A stretch of 8,466 nucleotides of DNA from DATHYU01 sp033722675 (GCA_033722675.1 JAWVYO010000098.1:1-8466), one strand, 5' to 3'. Shown: positions 1 through 5,989, numbered from the stretch's first letter. Notes: a model not told the origin generated them from the letters alone. Numbers and translations are program-made.

Positions 1-229
1 CCACGAGATCCGCCAGGACGGCGACATCGACCTCGACCCGTTCGGCTCCGTGTCGTCGACCGGCGAGCCTTCCCTTGACCCAGGCGGCGCCGCCGGCGAT
101 CCCTGCGAGCACGGCCAGGCCTGGAGCGACGACGAGCGCTGCGCCGGCGACGCCACCCAAGAGACGACGACGGGGCCCCGACCCGACGAGGACGGAACCG
201 AGCCACCCGGCGGCGAGGGCCAGCGTCAT
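1..229 (-). CDS. tadC: TadC-like pilus/secretion platform protein, N-terminal part (cut by window edge)
   Basis: This is the first 76 codons of a gene that continues past the left edge. Its ATG at 229-227 overlaps the TGA of the preceding tadB gene (ATGA overlap), so translation is probably coupled. The visible protein has a short hydrophobic stretch (residues 3-17), a basic RRR turn, a second long hydrophobic segment (about 24-48), then a basic cytoplasmic stretch ending in RVEVDVAVLADLV. That last segment resembles the entry into the T2SSF (GspF/TadC) domain. TadC proteins are inner-membrane platform components that work with TadB and the TadA ATPase to assemble Flp-type pili or pseudopili. 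The assignment rests mainly on position directly after TadA and TadB, since the conserved T2SSF core lies outside the window. No strong Shine-Dalgarno is visible, which fits coupling. Confidence 0.75.
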   Translation of the reverse strand, partial: MTLALAAGWLGSVLVGSGPRRRLLGGVAGAALVVAPGLAVLAGIAGGAAWVKGRLAGRRHGAERVEVDVAVLADLV

Positions 230-894
230 CGGTCCCGGACCATCCATCCGACGAGTGCGGCACCGGCGAGCACCAGGGTTCCGCCGAGCACGAGAACGAC
301 GCGACCGGCCGGACCTCCCACGAGCGTGGCGGCCCGTCCGGTCACGACGAACAGGGCGGCGAGCGCCAGCGGGATGCCGCCGACGATGGCCGCCGACAGC
401 CGGGCCTGGGCGGTGAGCGACCGGCGTTCCCGCTCCAGTCGTCCCTCCTCGGCGGCACGGTCGGCCAGGGCCGCGAACAGCGGCACGGCGGGCGCACCCA
501 TCGAAGCGGCGAGGGCGATGGCGGCACCGACGGCGCGCCCGTTCACGGGGAGGGCGGCCTCGAGCGCCTCGGCCACGCGGGGCATCGGGAGCCCGGCCCG
601 GGCACGCGCCGCCGCCCGATCGAGCCCGAGTCGCGGAACCCGCGACGCCGCACCGCCGATGGCGTGTCGCAGCGACGATCCGGCCGCCAGTTCGGCGACG
701 ACACCCCGCAGTGCATCGGCCTCGTCGTCGGCCGTGGGCTGTCCCCGACGCTCCCGCACTCTGGCGATCAGCGCCCACCCGGCAGCACCGGCCAGGAACC
801 ACCATGGCCGGAGCACCGCCACGCCCACGATCGCCACCACCACCAGGGGCGACGATCCGGCCAGCGCCAGCGCTCCGAGCACTGCGATCACCAT
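226..894 (-). CDS. tadB: TadB-like inner-membrane platform protein (T2SSF family), short form
   Basis: Encodes 222 residues from the ATG at 894. This start overlaps the tadA stop by seven bases (ATGGTGA), and earlier in-frame starts would lie deep inside tadA. Hydrophobic segments at about 3-28 and 32-44 are followed by a basic RVRERR loop. Next comes a soluble helical region (about 56-165) in the T2SSF pattern, with ELAAGSSLRHAI and LAASMGAPAVPLFAALADR. Two more membrane segments lie at about 167-184 and 199-217. TadB and TadC form the inner-membrane platform on which the TadA ATPase drives subunit extrusion. Bacterial TadB proteins are usually nearer 300 residues, so this is a compact version lacking much of the N-terminal part, similar to the short forms in actinobacterial loci. 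Family placement comes from topology and operon order rather than strongly conserved residues. Confidence 0.85.
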   Translation of the reverse strand: MVIAVLGALALAGSSPLVVVAIVGVAVLRPWWFLAGAAGWALIARVRERRGQPTADDEADALRGVVAELAAGSSLRHAIGGAASRVPRLGLDRAAARARAGLPMPRVAEALEAALPVNGRAVGAAIALAASMGAPAVPLFAALADRAAEEGRLERERRSLTAQARLSAAIVGGIPLALAALFVVTGRAATLVGGPAGRVVLVLGGTLVLAGAALVGWMVRDR

Positions 895-1940
895 GCGCCG
901 CGCTCGCAGAGGTCGCCCTCCTCGACGTCGGCGATCGTCGCCACACGGCGACCGGCCCCCCGGCGCTCGACGTGCACGATCGCGTCGACGGCCGACCAGA
1001 GCTGGCGCCTGATCGCCTCGGGAGCGGGTGCTCCATCCCCCGTGAGCGCCAGCGTCTCCAGCCGCCACATCGCCTCGGCGGGGCCGTTGGCGTGGACGGT
1101 GCCCATCGACCCGGCGTGACCGGTGGACATGGCCTGGATGAGATCGAGGGCCTCGCCACTGCGGACCTCCCCCACGACGATCCGGTCGGGTCGAAGCCGG
1201 AGCGCGTGACGGACGAGGACCCTCAGCGTGATCTCTCCCACCCCCTCGGCGTTCGGTGGGCGTCCCTCCAGCCGGACGGCGTGGGGACCGGGATGGAGCT
1301 CGGCGGCGTCTTCGACCGTGACGATCCGCTCCCCGCCCCCCGTCTCGCCGAGGAGCGCGTCGAGGAGTGTGGTCTTGCCGGCGCCGGTACCGCCACAGAC
1401 GAGCAGATTGGCCCGGTCGGCGACGAGACCCCGGAGCATCGCCGCGGCTTCCTCGGTGGCGGTCCCCGTGCGCACCAGCCCGTCAAGGTCGCGAACCGCC
1501 GAGGTGAACCGCCGGATCGCCACGACCGGGCCGGTGACCGAGGCGGGCGGGATCAGGGCGTGTAGCCGGGAGCCGTCGGGCAGCCGCGCGTCGACGGCGG
1601 GCGAGGCCCGATCGATCCGCAATCCGAGCGGCGACACCACGCGCTCCACCATCGCGACCACCGCCTGGGCATCCGGGAAGGCGACGTCGACGGGTTCGAG
1701 GACGCCGGAGCGCTCGACCCACACGTCGTCGGGACCGTTCACCAGGACGTCGCTCACCGAGTCGTCGGCGAGCAGCGGTTCGAGGGGCCCCAGCCCGACG
1801 AGGGCGCCGAGCGCTTCGGCGTCGGCCGACGGCCGCAGCGGCGCCTCCTCGCGGGCGAGGGACCTGGCCGATGCGGCGAGGTCGGACCGCCGCACGCCCG
1901 CGTCGACGAGGCGCTCCACGATCCGCGCTACGCCGTCCAC
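888..1940 (-). CDS. tadA: TadA/CpaF-type secretion ATPase of a Tad (Flp pilus) locus
   Basis: A hexameric AAA-type secretion ATPase expected on the cytoplasmic face of the membrane, powering pilin or pseudopilin assembly through TadB/TadC. From the GTG at 1940 it has 350 residues. The N-terminal part contains LGPLEPLLADDSVSDVLVNGPDDVW (about 50-74), the usual CpaF start. The ATPase core has Walker A GGTGAGKTT (183-191), the Asp box IVTVEDAAEL (206-215), Walker B region IVVGEVR (254-260) and the His box TGHAGSMGTVHAN (273-285). All nucleotide-binding motifs look intact. GTG 1940 is preferred because GGGAGG (1950-1945) stands four bases upstream; GTG 1952 is an in-frame alternative adding four residues. 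The gene overlaps its upstream neighbour by 13 bases and tadB by 7. The frame stays open on the minus strand far upstream (to 6137), but that extension has no protein-like composition. Confidence 0.95.
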   Translation of the reverse strand: MDGVARIVERLVDAGVRRSDLAASARSLAREEAPLRPSADAEALGALVGLGPLEPLLADDSVSDVLVNGPDDVWVERSGVLEPVDVAFPDAQAVVAMVERVVSPLGLRIDRASPAVDARLPDGSRLHALIPPASVTGPVVAIRRFTSAVRDLDGLVRTGTATEEAAAMLRGLVADRANLLVCGGTGAGKTTLLDALLGETGGGERIVTVEDAAELHPGPHAVRLEGRPPNAEGVGEITLRVLVRHALRLRPDRIVVGEVRSGEALDLIQAMSTGHAGSMGTVHANGPAEAMWRLETLALTGDGAPAPEAIRRQLWSAVDAIVHVERRGAGRRVATIADVEEGDLCERGAW

Positions 1941-2479
1941 GGGACCTCCCACACCCGCTGCCAGGCCCTGATCCAGCGGTTCGGCGCTGGCCGGCGACCC
2001 TGGAGCAGGGCGTCGACGGTCCCCCGGCCGGGCACCGGGAGCCGAACTCCCGGCCCGGGCATCCGCCCGGGCGTCGGCGTCGCCTGGTAGACGGCGGGGT
2101 CCTCCGTCGGCGTCACCCAGGGCTCCGGGAGGAGGAGTCGGACCGGCACGACGGGGACCGCCCCGGAGGCGGGAGCCGGGCGGGGCGGGAGCCGGAGCAC
2201 GACATGCTCCCAGGCGTCGAGCAGCGCGGCGACCACGGCCGCCGCAGGCCCCGGGGCGACGCCGCCGTTGCGGAGCACGGCGACGCCACGGCCCGGCCGG
2301 AGGTCGTCGGCCGTGGGGTCGGAGGCGACGAGTTCGGCGAGGCTGCGTCCTCCGGGATAGCGCGGTCCGGACGGGTCGAGGTCGACGACGAGGGCCGAGC
2401 CGGCGGCGACGGCGCATGCGATGGGTGCGAGCGCCCCCAGGAGTCCGTCCTCCGGCGCCCAGAGGGCGAGGGCTGGCAC
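1928..2479 (-). CDS. Degenerate MinD/ParA-like protein of the Ssd/CpaE/TadZ type, first gene of the Tad operon
   Basis: Encodes 183 residues from a GTG at 2479. The layout follows a ParA/MinD fold: strand 1 (PALALWAPEDG, 2-12), a helix, strand 2 with VVDLDPSG (31-38), ELVASDPTADDLRPGRGVAVLRNGG (49-73), and a strand EHVVLRLPP (91-99) where Walker B would lie. The Walker A loop (normally KGGxGKT) is replaced by APEDGLLGA at 8-16, with no lysine and no GKT, so ATP binding in the usual way is unlikely. The C-terminal third is proline- and arginine-rich. In Tad loci this position belongs to TadZ/CpaE, and in mycobacteria to the Ssd protein (Rv3660c), so a localisation or scaffold role is inferred. 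GTG 2479 is chosen because a TACGGT box sits exactly six bases upstream. ATG 2524 (198 residues) is an alternative but has neither a Shine-Dalgarno nor a promoter. Confidence 0.75.
   Translation of the reverse strand: MPALALWAPEDGLLGALAPIACAVAAGSALVVDLDPSGPRYPGGRSLAELVASDPTADDLRPGRGVAVLRNGGVAPGPAAAVVAALLDAWEHVVLRLPPRPAPASGAVPVVPVRLLLPEPWVTPTEDPAVYQATPTPGRMPGPGVRLPVPGRGTVDALLQGRRPAPNRWIRAWQRVWEVPWTA
1945..1950 (-). promoter_or_regulatory. Shine-Dalgarno sequence for tadA
   Basis: On the minus strand GGGAGG is followed by four bases (TCCC) and then GTG at 1940. It lies inside the 3' end of the preceding gene and supports GTG 1940 over the upstream GTG at 1952, which overlaps the motif itself. 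The spacing is slightly short. Confidence 0.6.
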
Positions 2480-2485
2480 GGCGGC

Positions 2486-2515
2486 ACCGTATGGGACGGG
2501 CGCGGGCCGATGCAA
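2486..2515 (-). promoter_or_regulatory. Predicted leaderless promoter of the Tad operon
   Basis: On the minus strand, TTGCAT (2515-2510) is followed after 18 bases by TACGGT (2491-2486), six bases, then GTG at 2479. The TANNNT box placed so that transcription would begin on the start codon is the actinobacterial leaderless pattern. No Shine-Dalgarno precedes this GTG. If the longer ATG 2524 start were used, these boxes would lie inside the gene. Confidence 0.5.
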
Positions 2516-2561
2516 GGGGGCCATCGGACGGCGGACGCCGCGCTTGCGGCGTCGCCGCCCG

Positions 2562-2567
2562 TACCAT
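2562..2567 (+). promoter_or_regulatory. Predicted leaderless -10 box of the HAD-IB gene
   Basis: TACCAT followed by exactly six bases and the ATG at 2574 puts the expected transcription start on the A of the start codon. No ribosome-binding site is visible upstream of the ATG. No convincing -35 box was found at 16-19 bases; TTGCGG at 2544-2549 is too close (12 bases). Confidence 0.55.
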
Positions 2568-2573
2568 CGACCC

Positions 2574-3350
2574 ATGACGGAAGCCGCGTTCTTCGACCTC
2601 GACAAGACGGTCATCGCCAAGTCGTCGACCCTCGCCTTCACGGGAAAGCTCTACAAGGCGGGGATGCTCGGCCGGCGGACCCTGGTGCGCGCCGCCATCG
2701 GCCAGCTGTTCTACGTCTTCTTCGGTGCCGACCACGACACGCTCCAGAAGGCACGCGAGACGATGATGAACCTGACGAGGGGCTGGAACCGCGCCGAGAT
2801 CGAGCAGATCGTCGAGGAGACCCTCGACGACGTCGTCGCACCCCTCGTCTACGCCGAAGCCCTGTTCCTCATCGACGAGCACCTCCGGGAGGGCCGGCGG
2901 GTCTTCATCGTTTCCGCCAGCCCCGAGGAGATCGTCCGCCCCCTGGCCCGCTACATCGGTGTGGACGAGGTGATCGCCACCCGCGCCCGGGTCGACGACG
3001 AAGACCGCTACACCGGTGAAATCGAGTTCTACGCCTACGCGGAGACCAAGGCCGAGGAGGCCCGCCGCCTCGCCGAGGAGGAGGGCATCGACCTCGCCGG
3101 GTCGTACGCGTACTCCGACAGCGCCACCGACGTGCCGCTGCTCGAAGCGGTCGGCCACCCCCACGCCGTGAACCCCGACAAGGACCTGCGGGAGATCGCG
3201 GAGGAACGCGACTGGCCGATCCTCGAGTTCCAACGCCAGGTGAGCCTCGGTTCGCGTCTCGCACGCCCGGTTCCCATCATCTCGGGGGCGACGGTGGCGG
3301 CGGTGATCGGTGGCGCCGTGGCCTGGGCGCTGTTGCGGAGGAAGAAGTAG
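2574..3350 (+). CDS. HAD superfamily subfamily IB phosphatase with C-terminal membrane anchor
   Basis: Encodes 258 residues. HAD motif I is DLDKT (8-12, nucleophile D8 and acid D10). Motif II is IVSAS (112-116), the motif III lysine is probably K159 in ETKA, and motif IV is SDSATDVPLL (181-190, D182 and D186). This is the SerB/CicA-like subfamily IB, with a helical cap between about 20 and 105. The substrate cannot be read from sequence; phosphoserine-type or lipid-linked phosphates are both possible. Residues 235-254 form a hydrophobic segment (IISGATVAAVIGGAVAWALL) followed by RRKK, so the enzyme is probably tail-anchored with its active site in the cytoplasm. It is divergent from the Tad operon, as the HAD-like gene Rv3661 is from the Rv3660c-Rv3654c cluster in M. 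tuberculosis. The start is set by the leaderless promoter spacing; the open frame upstream to 2421 overlaps the Tad promoter. Confidence 0.9.
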   Translation: MTEAAFFDLDKTVIAKSSTLAFTGKLYKAGMLGRRTLVRAAIGQLFYVFFGADHDTLQKARETMMNLTRGWNRAEIEQIVEETLDDVVAPLVYAEALFLIDEHLREGRRVFIVSASPEEIVRPLARYIGVDEVIATRARVDDEDRYTGEIEFYAYAETKAEEARRLAEEEGIDLAGSYAYSDSATDVPLLEAVGHPHAVNPDKDLREIAEERDWPILEFQRQVSLGSRLARPVPIISGATVAAVIGGAVAWALLRRKK

Positions 3351-3378
3351 GACCGGTCCGGAACGCGCGACCGGTCGC
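3350..3378. repeat. Two GACCGGTC-cored palindromes between the HAD gene and msrA
   Basis: GGACCGGTCC (3350-3359) and GCGACCGGTCGC (3367-3378) are each perfect palindromes sharing the core GACCGGTC, with centres 18 bases apart. Because the core is self-complementary, the two copies can also pair as an 8-bp stem with a 10-base loop. No T-run follows, so this could be a weak terminator after the HAD gene, a binding site for a dimeric regulator of msrA, or chance in GC-rich DNA. Confidence 0.5.
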
Positions 3379-3398
3379 AGGCGTTTGCAGCCCGTGAC

Positions 3399-3404
3399 AG
3401 GAGG
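3399..3404 (+). promoter_or_regulatory. Shine-Dalgarno sequence that decides the msrA start
   Basis: A perfect AGGAGG lies six bases before the ATG at 3411. Another ATG at 3405 directly abuts AGGAGG and has no spacer, so 3411 is the better start. Confidence 0.85.
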
Positions 3405-3410
3405 ATGCAC

Positions 3411-4052
3411 ATGATCTTCGGACAGACCAGCAGGAAGACCGACATGGTCGACGAACGCCTGGCACTGGAGGGCCGGGACCAGCCCCTCGACGTGCAGGAC
3501 GGGCATGTCGTGCTCGGCACGTCGTTCTTCCCGCCCTTCCCCGACGGGACCGAGGTGATCTACTTCGGGATGGGCTGCTTCTGGGGCGCCGAGCGCATCT
3601 TCTGGCAGGTTCCCGGCGTCCATACGACAGCCGTGGGCTACGCCGGCGGGTACACGCCGAACCCCACCTACGAGGAGGTGTGCACCGGGCGCACCGGCCA
3701 CAACGAGGTGGCGATGGTGGTGTTCGACCCCGACGAGGTCTCCTACGACGACCTCTTCGAGCAGTTCTGGGAGCAGCACGACCCGACCCAGGGGATGCGC
3801 CAGGGCAACGACGTCGGCACCCAGTACCGGTCGGCCATCTACTACACGACCGACGAACAGCGTGCGGCCGCCGAGGCGTCGCTCGAGCGATACCAGCAAC
3901 GGCTCGACGAGGCCGGATACGCGGCGATCACGACCGAGATCGAAGAGGCCGGGCCCTTCTTCCACGCCGAGACCTATCACCAGCAGTACCTCGCCAAGAA
4001 CCCGAACGGATACTGCAACCACGGGTTCTGCCAGGTGTCCTACGACGGCTGA
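3411..4052 (+). CDS. msrA: Peptide-methionine (S)-S-oxide reductase MsrA
   Basis: Repairs oxidised proteins by reducing methionine S-sulfoxide, probably in the cytoplasm with thioredoxin as electron donor; no signal peptide is seen. The 213-residue protein aligns from memory along its length with E. coli MsrA, including the N-terminal extension of about 50 residues before the active site. The catalytic motif is GCFWGAE (55-61, C56). Other family landmarks are GYAGGYTPNPTYEEVCTGRTGH (76-97), HDPTQGMRQGNDVGTQYRSAI (123-143) and HQQYLAKNPNGYC (190-202). C202 and C207 are the likely resolving cysteines, spaced more closely than the E. coli pair (198/206). C91 is a third cysteine with an E. coli counterpart. 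The gene follows the HAD gene by 60 bases and has no obvious promoter of its own, so it may be read through from it. Confidence 0.97.
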   Translation: MIFGQTSRKTDMVDERLALEGRDQPLDVQDGHVVLGTSFFPPFPDGTEVIYFGMGCFWGAERIFWQVPGVHTTAVGYAGGYTPNPTYEEVCTGRTGHNEVAMVVFDPDEVSYDDLFEQFWEQHDPTQGMRQGNDVGTQYRSAIYYTTDEQRAAAEASLERYQQRLDEAGYAAITTEIEEAGPFFHAETYHQQYLAKNPNGYCNHGFCQVSYDG

Positions 4053-4076
4053 GATCGTCGGAAATCCACCGAATCC

Positions 4077-4089
4077 GGGCTCGGAGCCC
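4077..4089 (+). terminator. Small hairpin downstream of msrA, possible weak terminator
   Basis: GGGCT-CGG-AGCCC forms a 5-bp GC stem with a three-base loop 24 bases after the msrA stop. There is no U-tract, and the hairpin abuts the proposed -10 box of the HU gene. It could end msrA transcription weakly or be incidental. Confidence 0.35.
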
Positions 4090-4090
4090 A

Positions 4091-4096
4091 TAACGT
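4091..4096 (+). promoter_or_regulatory. Candidate -10 box of the HU gene
   Basis: TAACGT fits the TANNNT -10 pattern. It would give a leader of about 49 bases containing the Shine-Dalgarno GAAGGAG (4138-4144), seven bases before the GTG start. No good -35 box is visible. Confidence 0.4.
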
Positions 4097-4151
4097 GGGG
4101 CTCACCGAGGCCACGAGACGGCCTACCCGCGCTGGCAGAAGGAGTGCAGCA

Positions 4152-4445
4152 GTGAACAAGACGGAGATGGCGCAGAAGCTCGCCAAGAAGACGGACATCA
4201 CGGTGGCGAAGGCGTCGGAGGTCATCGACGCGATCTTCAGCACCGAGCCCGGTCACGGCATCATCGCCGTCGAGCTCGACGCCGATCGCGACGTTTCGAT
4301 CGCCGGGTTCGGCAAGTTCGAGACCCGCAACCGCAAGGCCCGCCAGGGCCGCAACCCCGCCACGGGCGAGAGCATCCAGATCCCCGCGACGAAGGTCGCC
4401 GCCTTCAAGGCGGCCAAGGGCCTGAAGGAGCGCGTCGCGGAGTAA
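4152..4445 (+). CDS. HU-family nucleoid-associated DNA-binding protein
   Basis: A small basic histone-like protein that binds and bends DNA as a dimer. The 97 residues begin at a GTG with GAAGGAG seven bases upstream; an ATG at 4095 in frame would add 19 residues unlike HU and has no such site. The N-terminus NKTEMAQKLAKKTDITVAKA is a typical helix-turn-helix dimerisation start. The signature GFGKFETRNRKARQGRNPATGE (50-71) contains the DNA-binding arm with its RNP tip, followed by IQIPATKVAAFKAAKGLKERV. The segment before GFG, FSTEPGHGIIAVELDADRDVSIA, is about six residues longer than in canonical HU. It resembles the longer variant with a GII...L motif. There is no lysine-rich C-terminal tail of the mycobacterial/Streptomyces HupB kind. 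The gene is probably monocistronic, ending at the strong hairpin just downstream. Confidence 0.95.
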   Translation: MNKTEMAQKLAKKTDITVAKASEVIDAIFSTEPGHGIIAVELDADRDVSIAGFGKFETRNRKARQGRNPATGESIQIPATKVAAFKAAKGLKERVAE

Positions 4446-4463
4446 CCGCCGCACCGAACGAGA

Positions 4464-4496
4464 CGAACGAGCCGCCCTCGGAGGGCGGCTCGTTCG
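4464..4496. terminator. Strong bidirectional terminator-like hairpin between HU and the MFS gene
   Basis: Two perfect 16-base inverted arms (4464-4479 and 4481-4496) fold as a 15-bp GC-rich stem with a CGG loop. It lies 18 bases after the HU stop on the plus strand and 24 bases beyond the MFS stop on the minus strand, so it can serve both convergent genes. No U-tract follows on either strand, as is common in actinobacterial intrinsic terminators. The left arm begin, CGAACGAG, is also repeated directly upstream at 4455-4462. Confidence 0.85.
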
Positions 4497-4519
4497 CGTG
4501 TGTGGCGGGCGGTGGAGGA

Positions 4520-5989
4520 TCAGTCGTCGGTCGGGGGCACCCCGCCGACACCGGCCTCTCCGAGGGCGTCCCGGGCCGTGTCGGGATCGTCGGCGTGGGC
4601 GGCGATGGCCGACTCGCGGGCGCCGTCGATGGCCTCGGTCGTCAACTTCGGGGCGGCGTAGAGGAACAGGAGGACATACCCCGCCGACACCACGAAGAAG
4701 GGCCAGCGGAGGGCGATACCGCGGCTCGTGAATCGCTCGGCCACCACGACGACCACCCCGCCCACCGCCGAGCCGATCGGCATCATCCCCCAGCCGAAGA
4801 AGCGGTAGACGGAGTTCACGCGGCCCAGGAGGGCGTCGGGGATGATCGTCTGGCGCAGCGACACGGTGATCACGTTCCAGAGGATCGCCGTGACGGTGCT
4901 CGTGGCGAGCATGAGGAAGGCCACCCACCACCGCGTGGCGAGGCCGGTCACGAGCGACGTCACGATCGACACGCCCATCGTCAACCACAGCGACGGGCCC
5001 GATCCGATGGCCTTGGAAATCCGGGCGGCAAACACACTCCCGACCACGCCGCCGAGCGCTCCGGCCATCATCAGGATCGCGAAGGTGAGCGCGGCCACGC
5101 TCTCGAACCCGAACGTGTCCGCCACCGGCTGGAGGATCCCCGAGAAGAGGCCCGTCCCGAGGTCGAGATCCTCCTGGGCGAACAGGACGAAGGTCGAGAA
5201 CATCATCATCCCGAGGCCGTTCAGAAAGCCGAGCGTGATGGCGAGCGGCCGGAGTAGCGGGTGATTCCAGAGCCAGTCGAAGCCCTCCCGCATCTCCGCC
5301 CGCCACGCCACCTTCTTCGGCGCGTCCTCCGACCCGCGGGCCCGGAAGTTCCCCGAGATGAGGAAGACCAGACCGGCGGCCACGGCGAACGTGCCGGCAT
5401 CGACGAAGAACGGGAGGGCGAAGGCGATGCCGAGTAGCACCGAGCCCAGGGGCGGGCCGGCGAAGGAGTTCATCACCATCTCGGCGCCCCACAGGTTCCC
5501 GTTCGCCTTCTCGAGGTGCTTCGTCTCGACGATGGCGGGGAGGAACGTCTGCGCCGCGTTGTCCCGCAGCACCTCGGCGAACCCGAGGGCGAGCGCCGAC
5601 ACGAGGAGCACGAGGTACACCGGCATGTTCGTGCCCACGTCGAGGCCGGACGCCAGGGCGTCGGGATCGGGGAGATCGCCCTGGGCACCGAGCACCACGA
5701 CCGCGACGACCGCAATGGCGACCGCCCGCACGAGGTCCATCGACACCATGATCTTCCGCCGGTCCAACCGGTCGGTGATGACGCCGGCGGGGAGGGTGAA
5801 CACGAGCCACGGGAGCCGCTGGGCGACGGCGATGAGCGCGATCAGGAAACCGTTGCGGGTCACCGCCGAGGCGATCCACGGGAAGGCGATGGCCGAGATG
5901 CCGTCGCCCAGGTTCGACACGACGCTGGCCGTCCACAGGCGCCAGTAATCGGCTCCGAGACGCACCTTGTCCTTCACGGTGGCGGTCAC
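4520..5989 (-). CDS. MFS-family transporter, probable efflux pump
   Basis: Encodes 489 residues with about 12 predicted membrane segments, so an inner-membrane secondary transporter. The MFS loop 2-3 motif is seen as GVITDRLDRRKIM (69-81). The second-half region PDALLGRVNSVYRFFGWGMMPIGSAVGG (384-411) is typical of the MFS_3 exporter group (drug or siderophore exporters such as EntS). Helix 1 holds SVVSNLGDGISAIAFPWI (22-39). A polar extracytoplasmic loop of about 20 residues follows helix 3 (104-122), and the C-terminal 40 residues form an acidic soluble tail. The GTG start at 5989 overlaps the TGA of the regulator gene (GTGA) and has GGGGAGGAG just upstream (6000-5992). Substrate is unknown; coupling to an ArsR-like regulator suggests inducible export of a small molecule. 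Upstream in-frame extension to 6538 is out-of-frame reading of the regulator. Confidence 0.93.
   Translation of the reverse strand: MTATVKDKVRLGADYWRLWTASVVSNLGDGISAIAFPWIASAVTRNGFLIALIAVAQRLPWLVFTLPAGVITDRLDRRKIMVSMDLVRAVAIAVVAVVVLGAQGDLPDPDALASGLDVGTNMPVYLVLLVSALALGFAEVLRDNAAQTFLPAIVETKHLEKANGNLWGAEMVMNSFAGPPLGSVLLGIAFALPFFVDAGTFAVAAGLVFLISGNFRARGSEDAPKKVAWRAEMREGFDWLWNHPLLRPLAITLGFLNGLGMMMFSTFVLFAQEDLDLGTGLFSGILQPVADTFGFESVAALTFAILMMAGALGGVVGSVFAARISKAIGSGPSLWLTMGVSIVTSLVTGLATRWWVAFLMLATSTVTAILWNVITVSLRQTIIPDALLGRVNSVYRFFGWGMMPIGSAVGGVVVVVAERFTSRGIALRWPFFVVSAGYVLLFLYAAPKLTTEAIDGARESAIAAHADDPDTARDALGEAGVGGVPPTDD

Noticed and set aside
50..1012. Plus-strand open frame of 320 codons opposite the tad genes
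   Set aside because: Composition is Arg/Ser/Ala/Pro-rich throughout and it lies antisense to tadC, tadB and the tadA end, which have clear family features.
2522..2575. Longer starts of the Ssd-like gene at ATG 2524 or ATG 2575
   Set aside because: Neither has a Shine-Dalgarno or a correctly placed -10 box, ATG 2575 overlaps the HAD start codon, and the added residues are arginine-rich and unlike the fold.
1871..3019. Plus-strand open frame of 382 codons
   Set aside because: It is out of frame over the HAD gene and antisense to the Ssd-like gene, and ends in RRRRPLHR-type low complexity.
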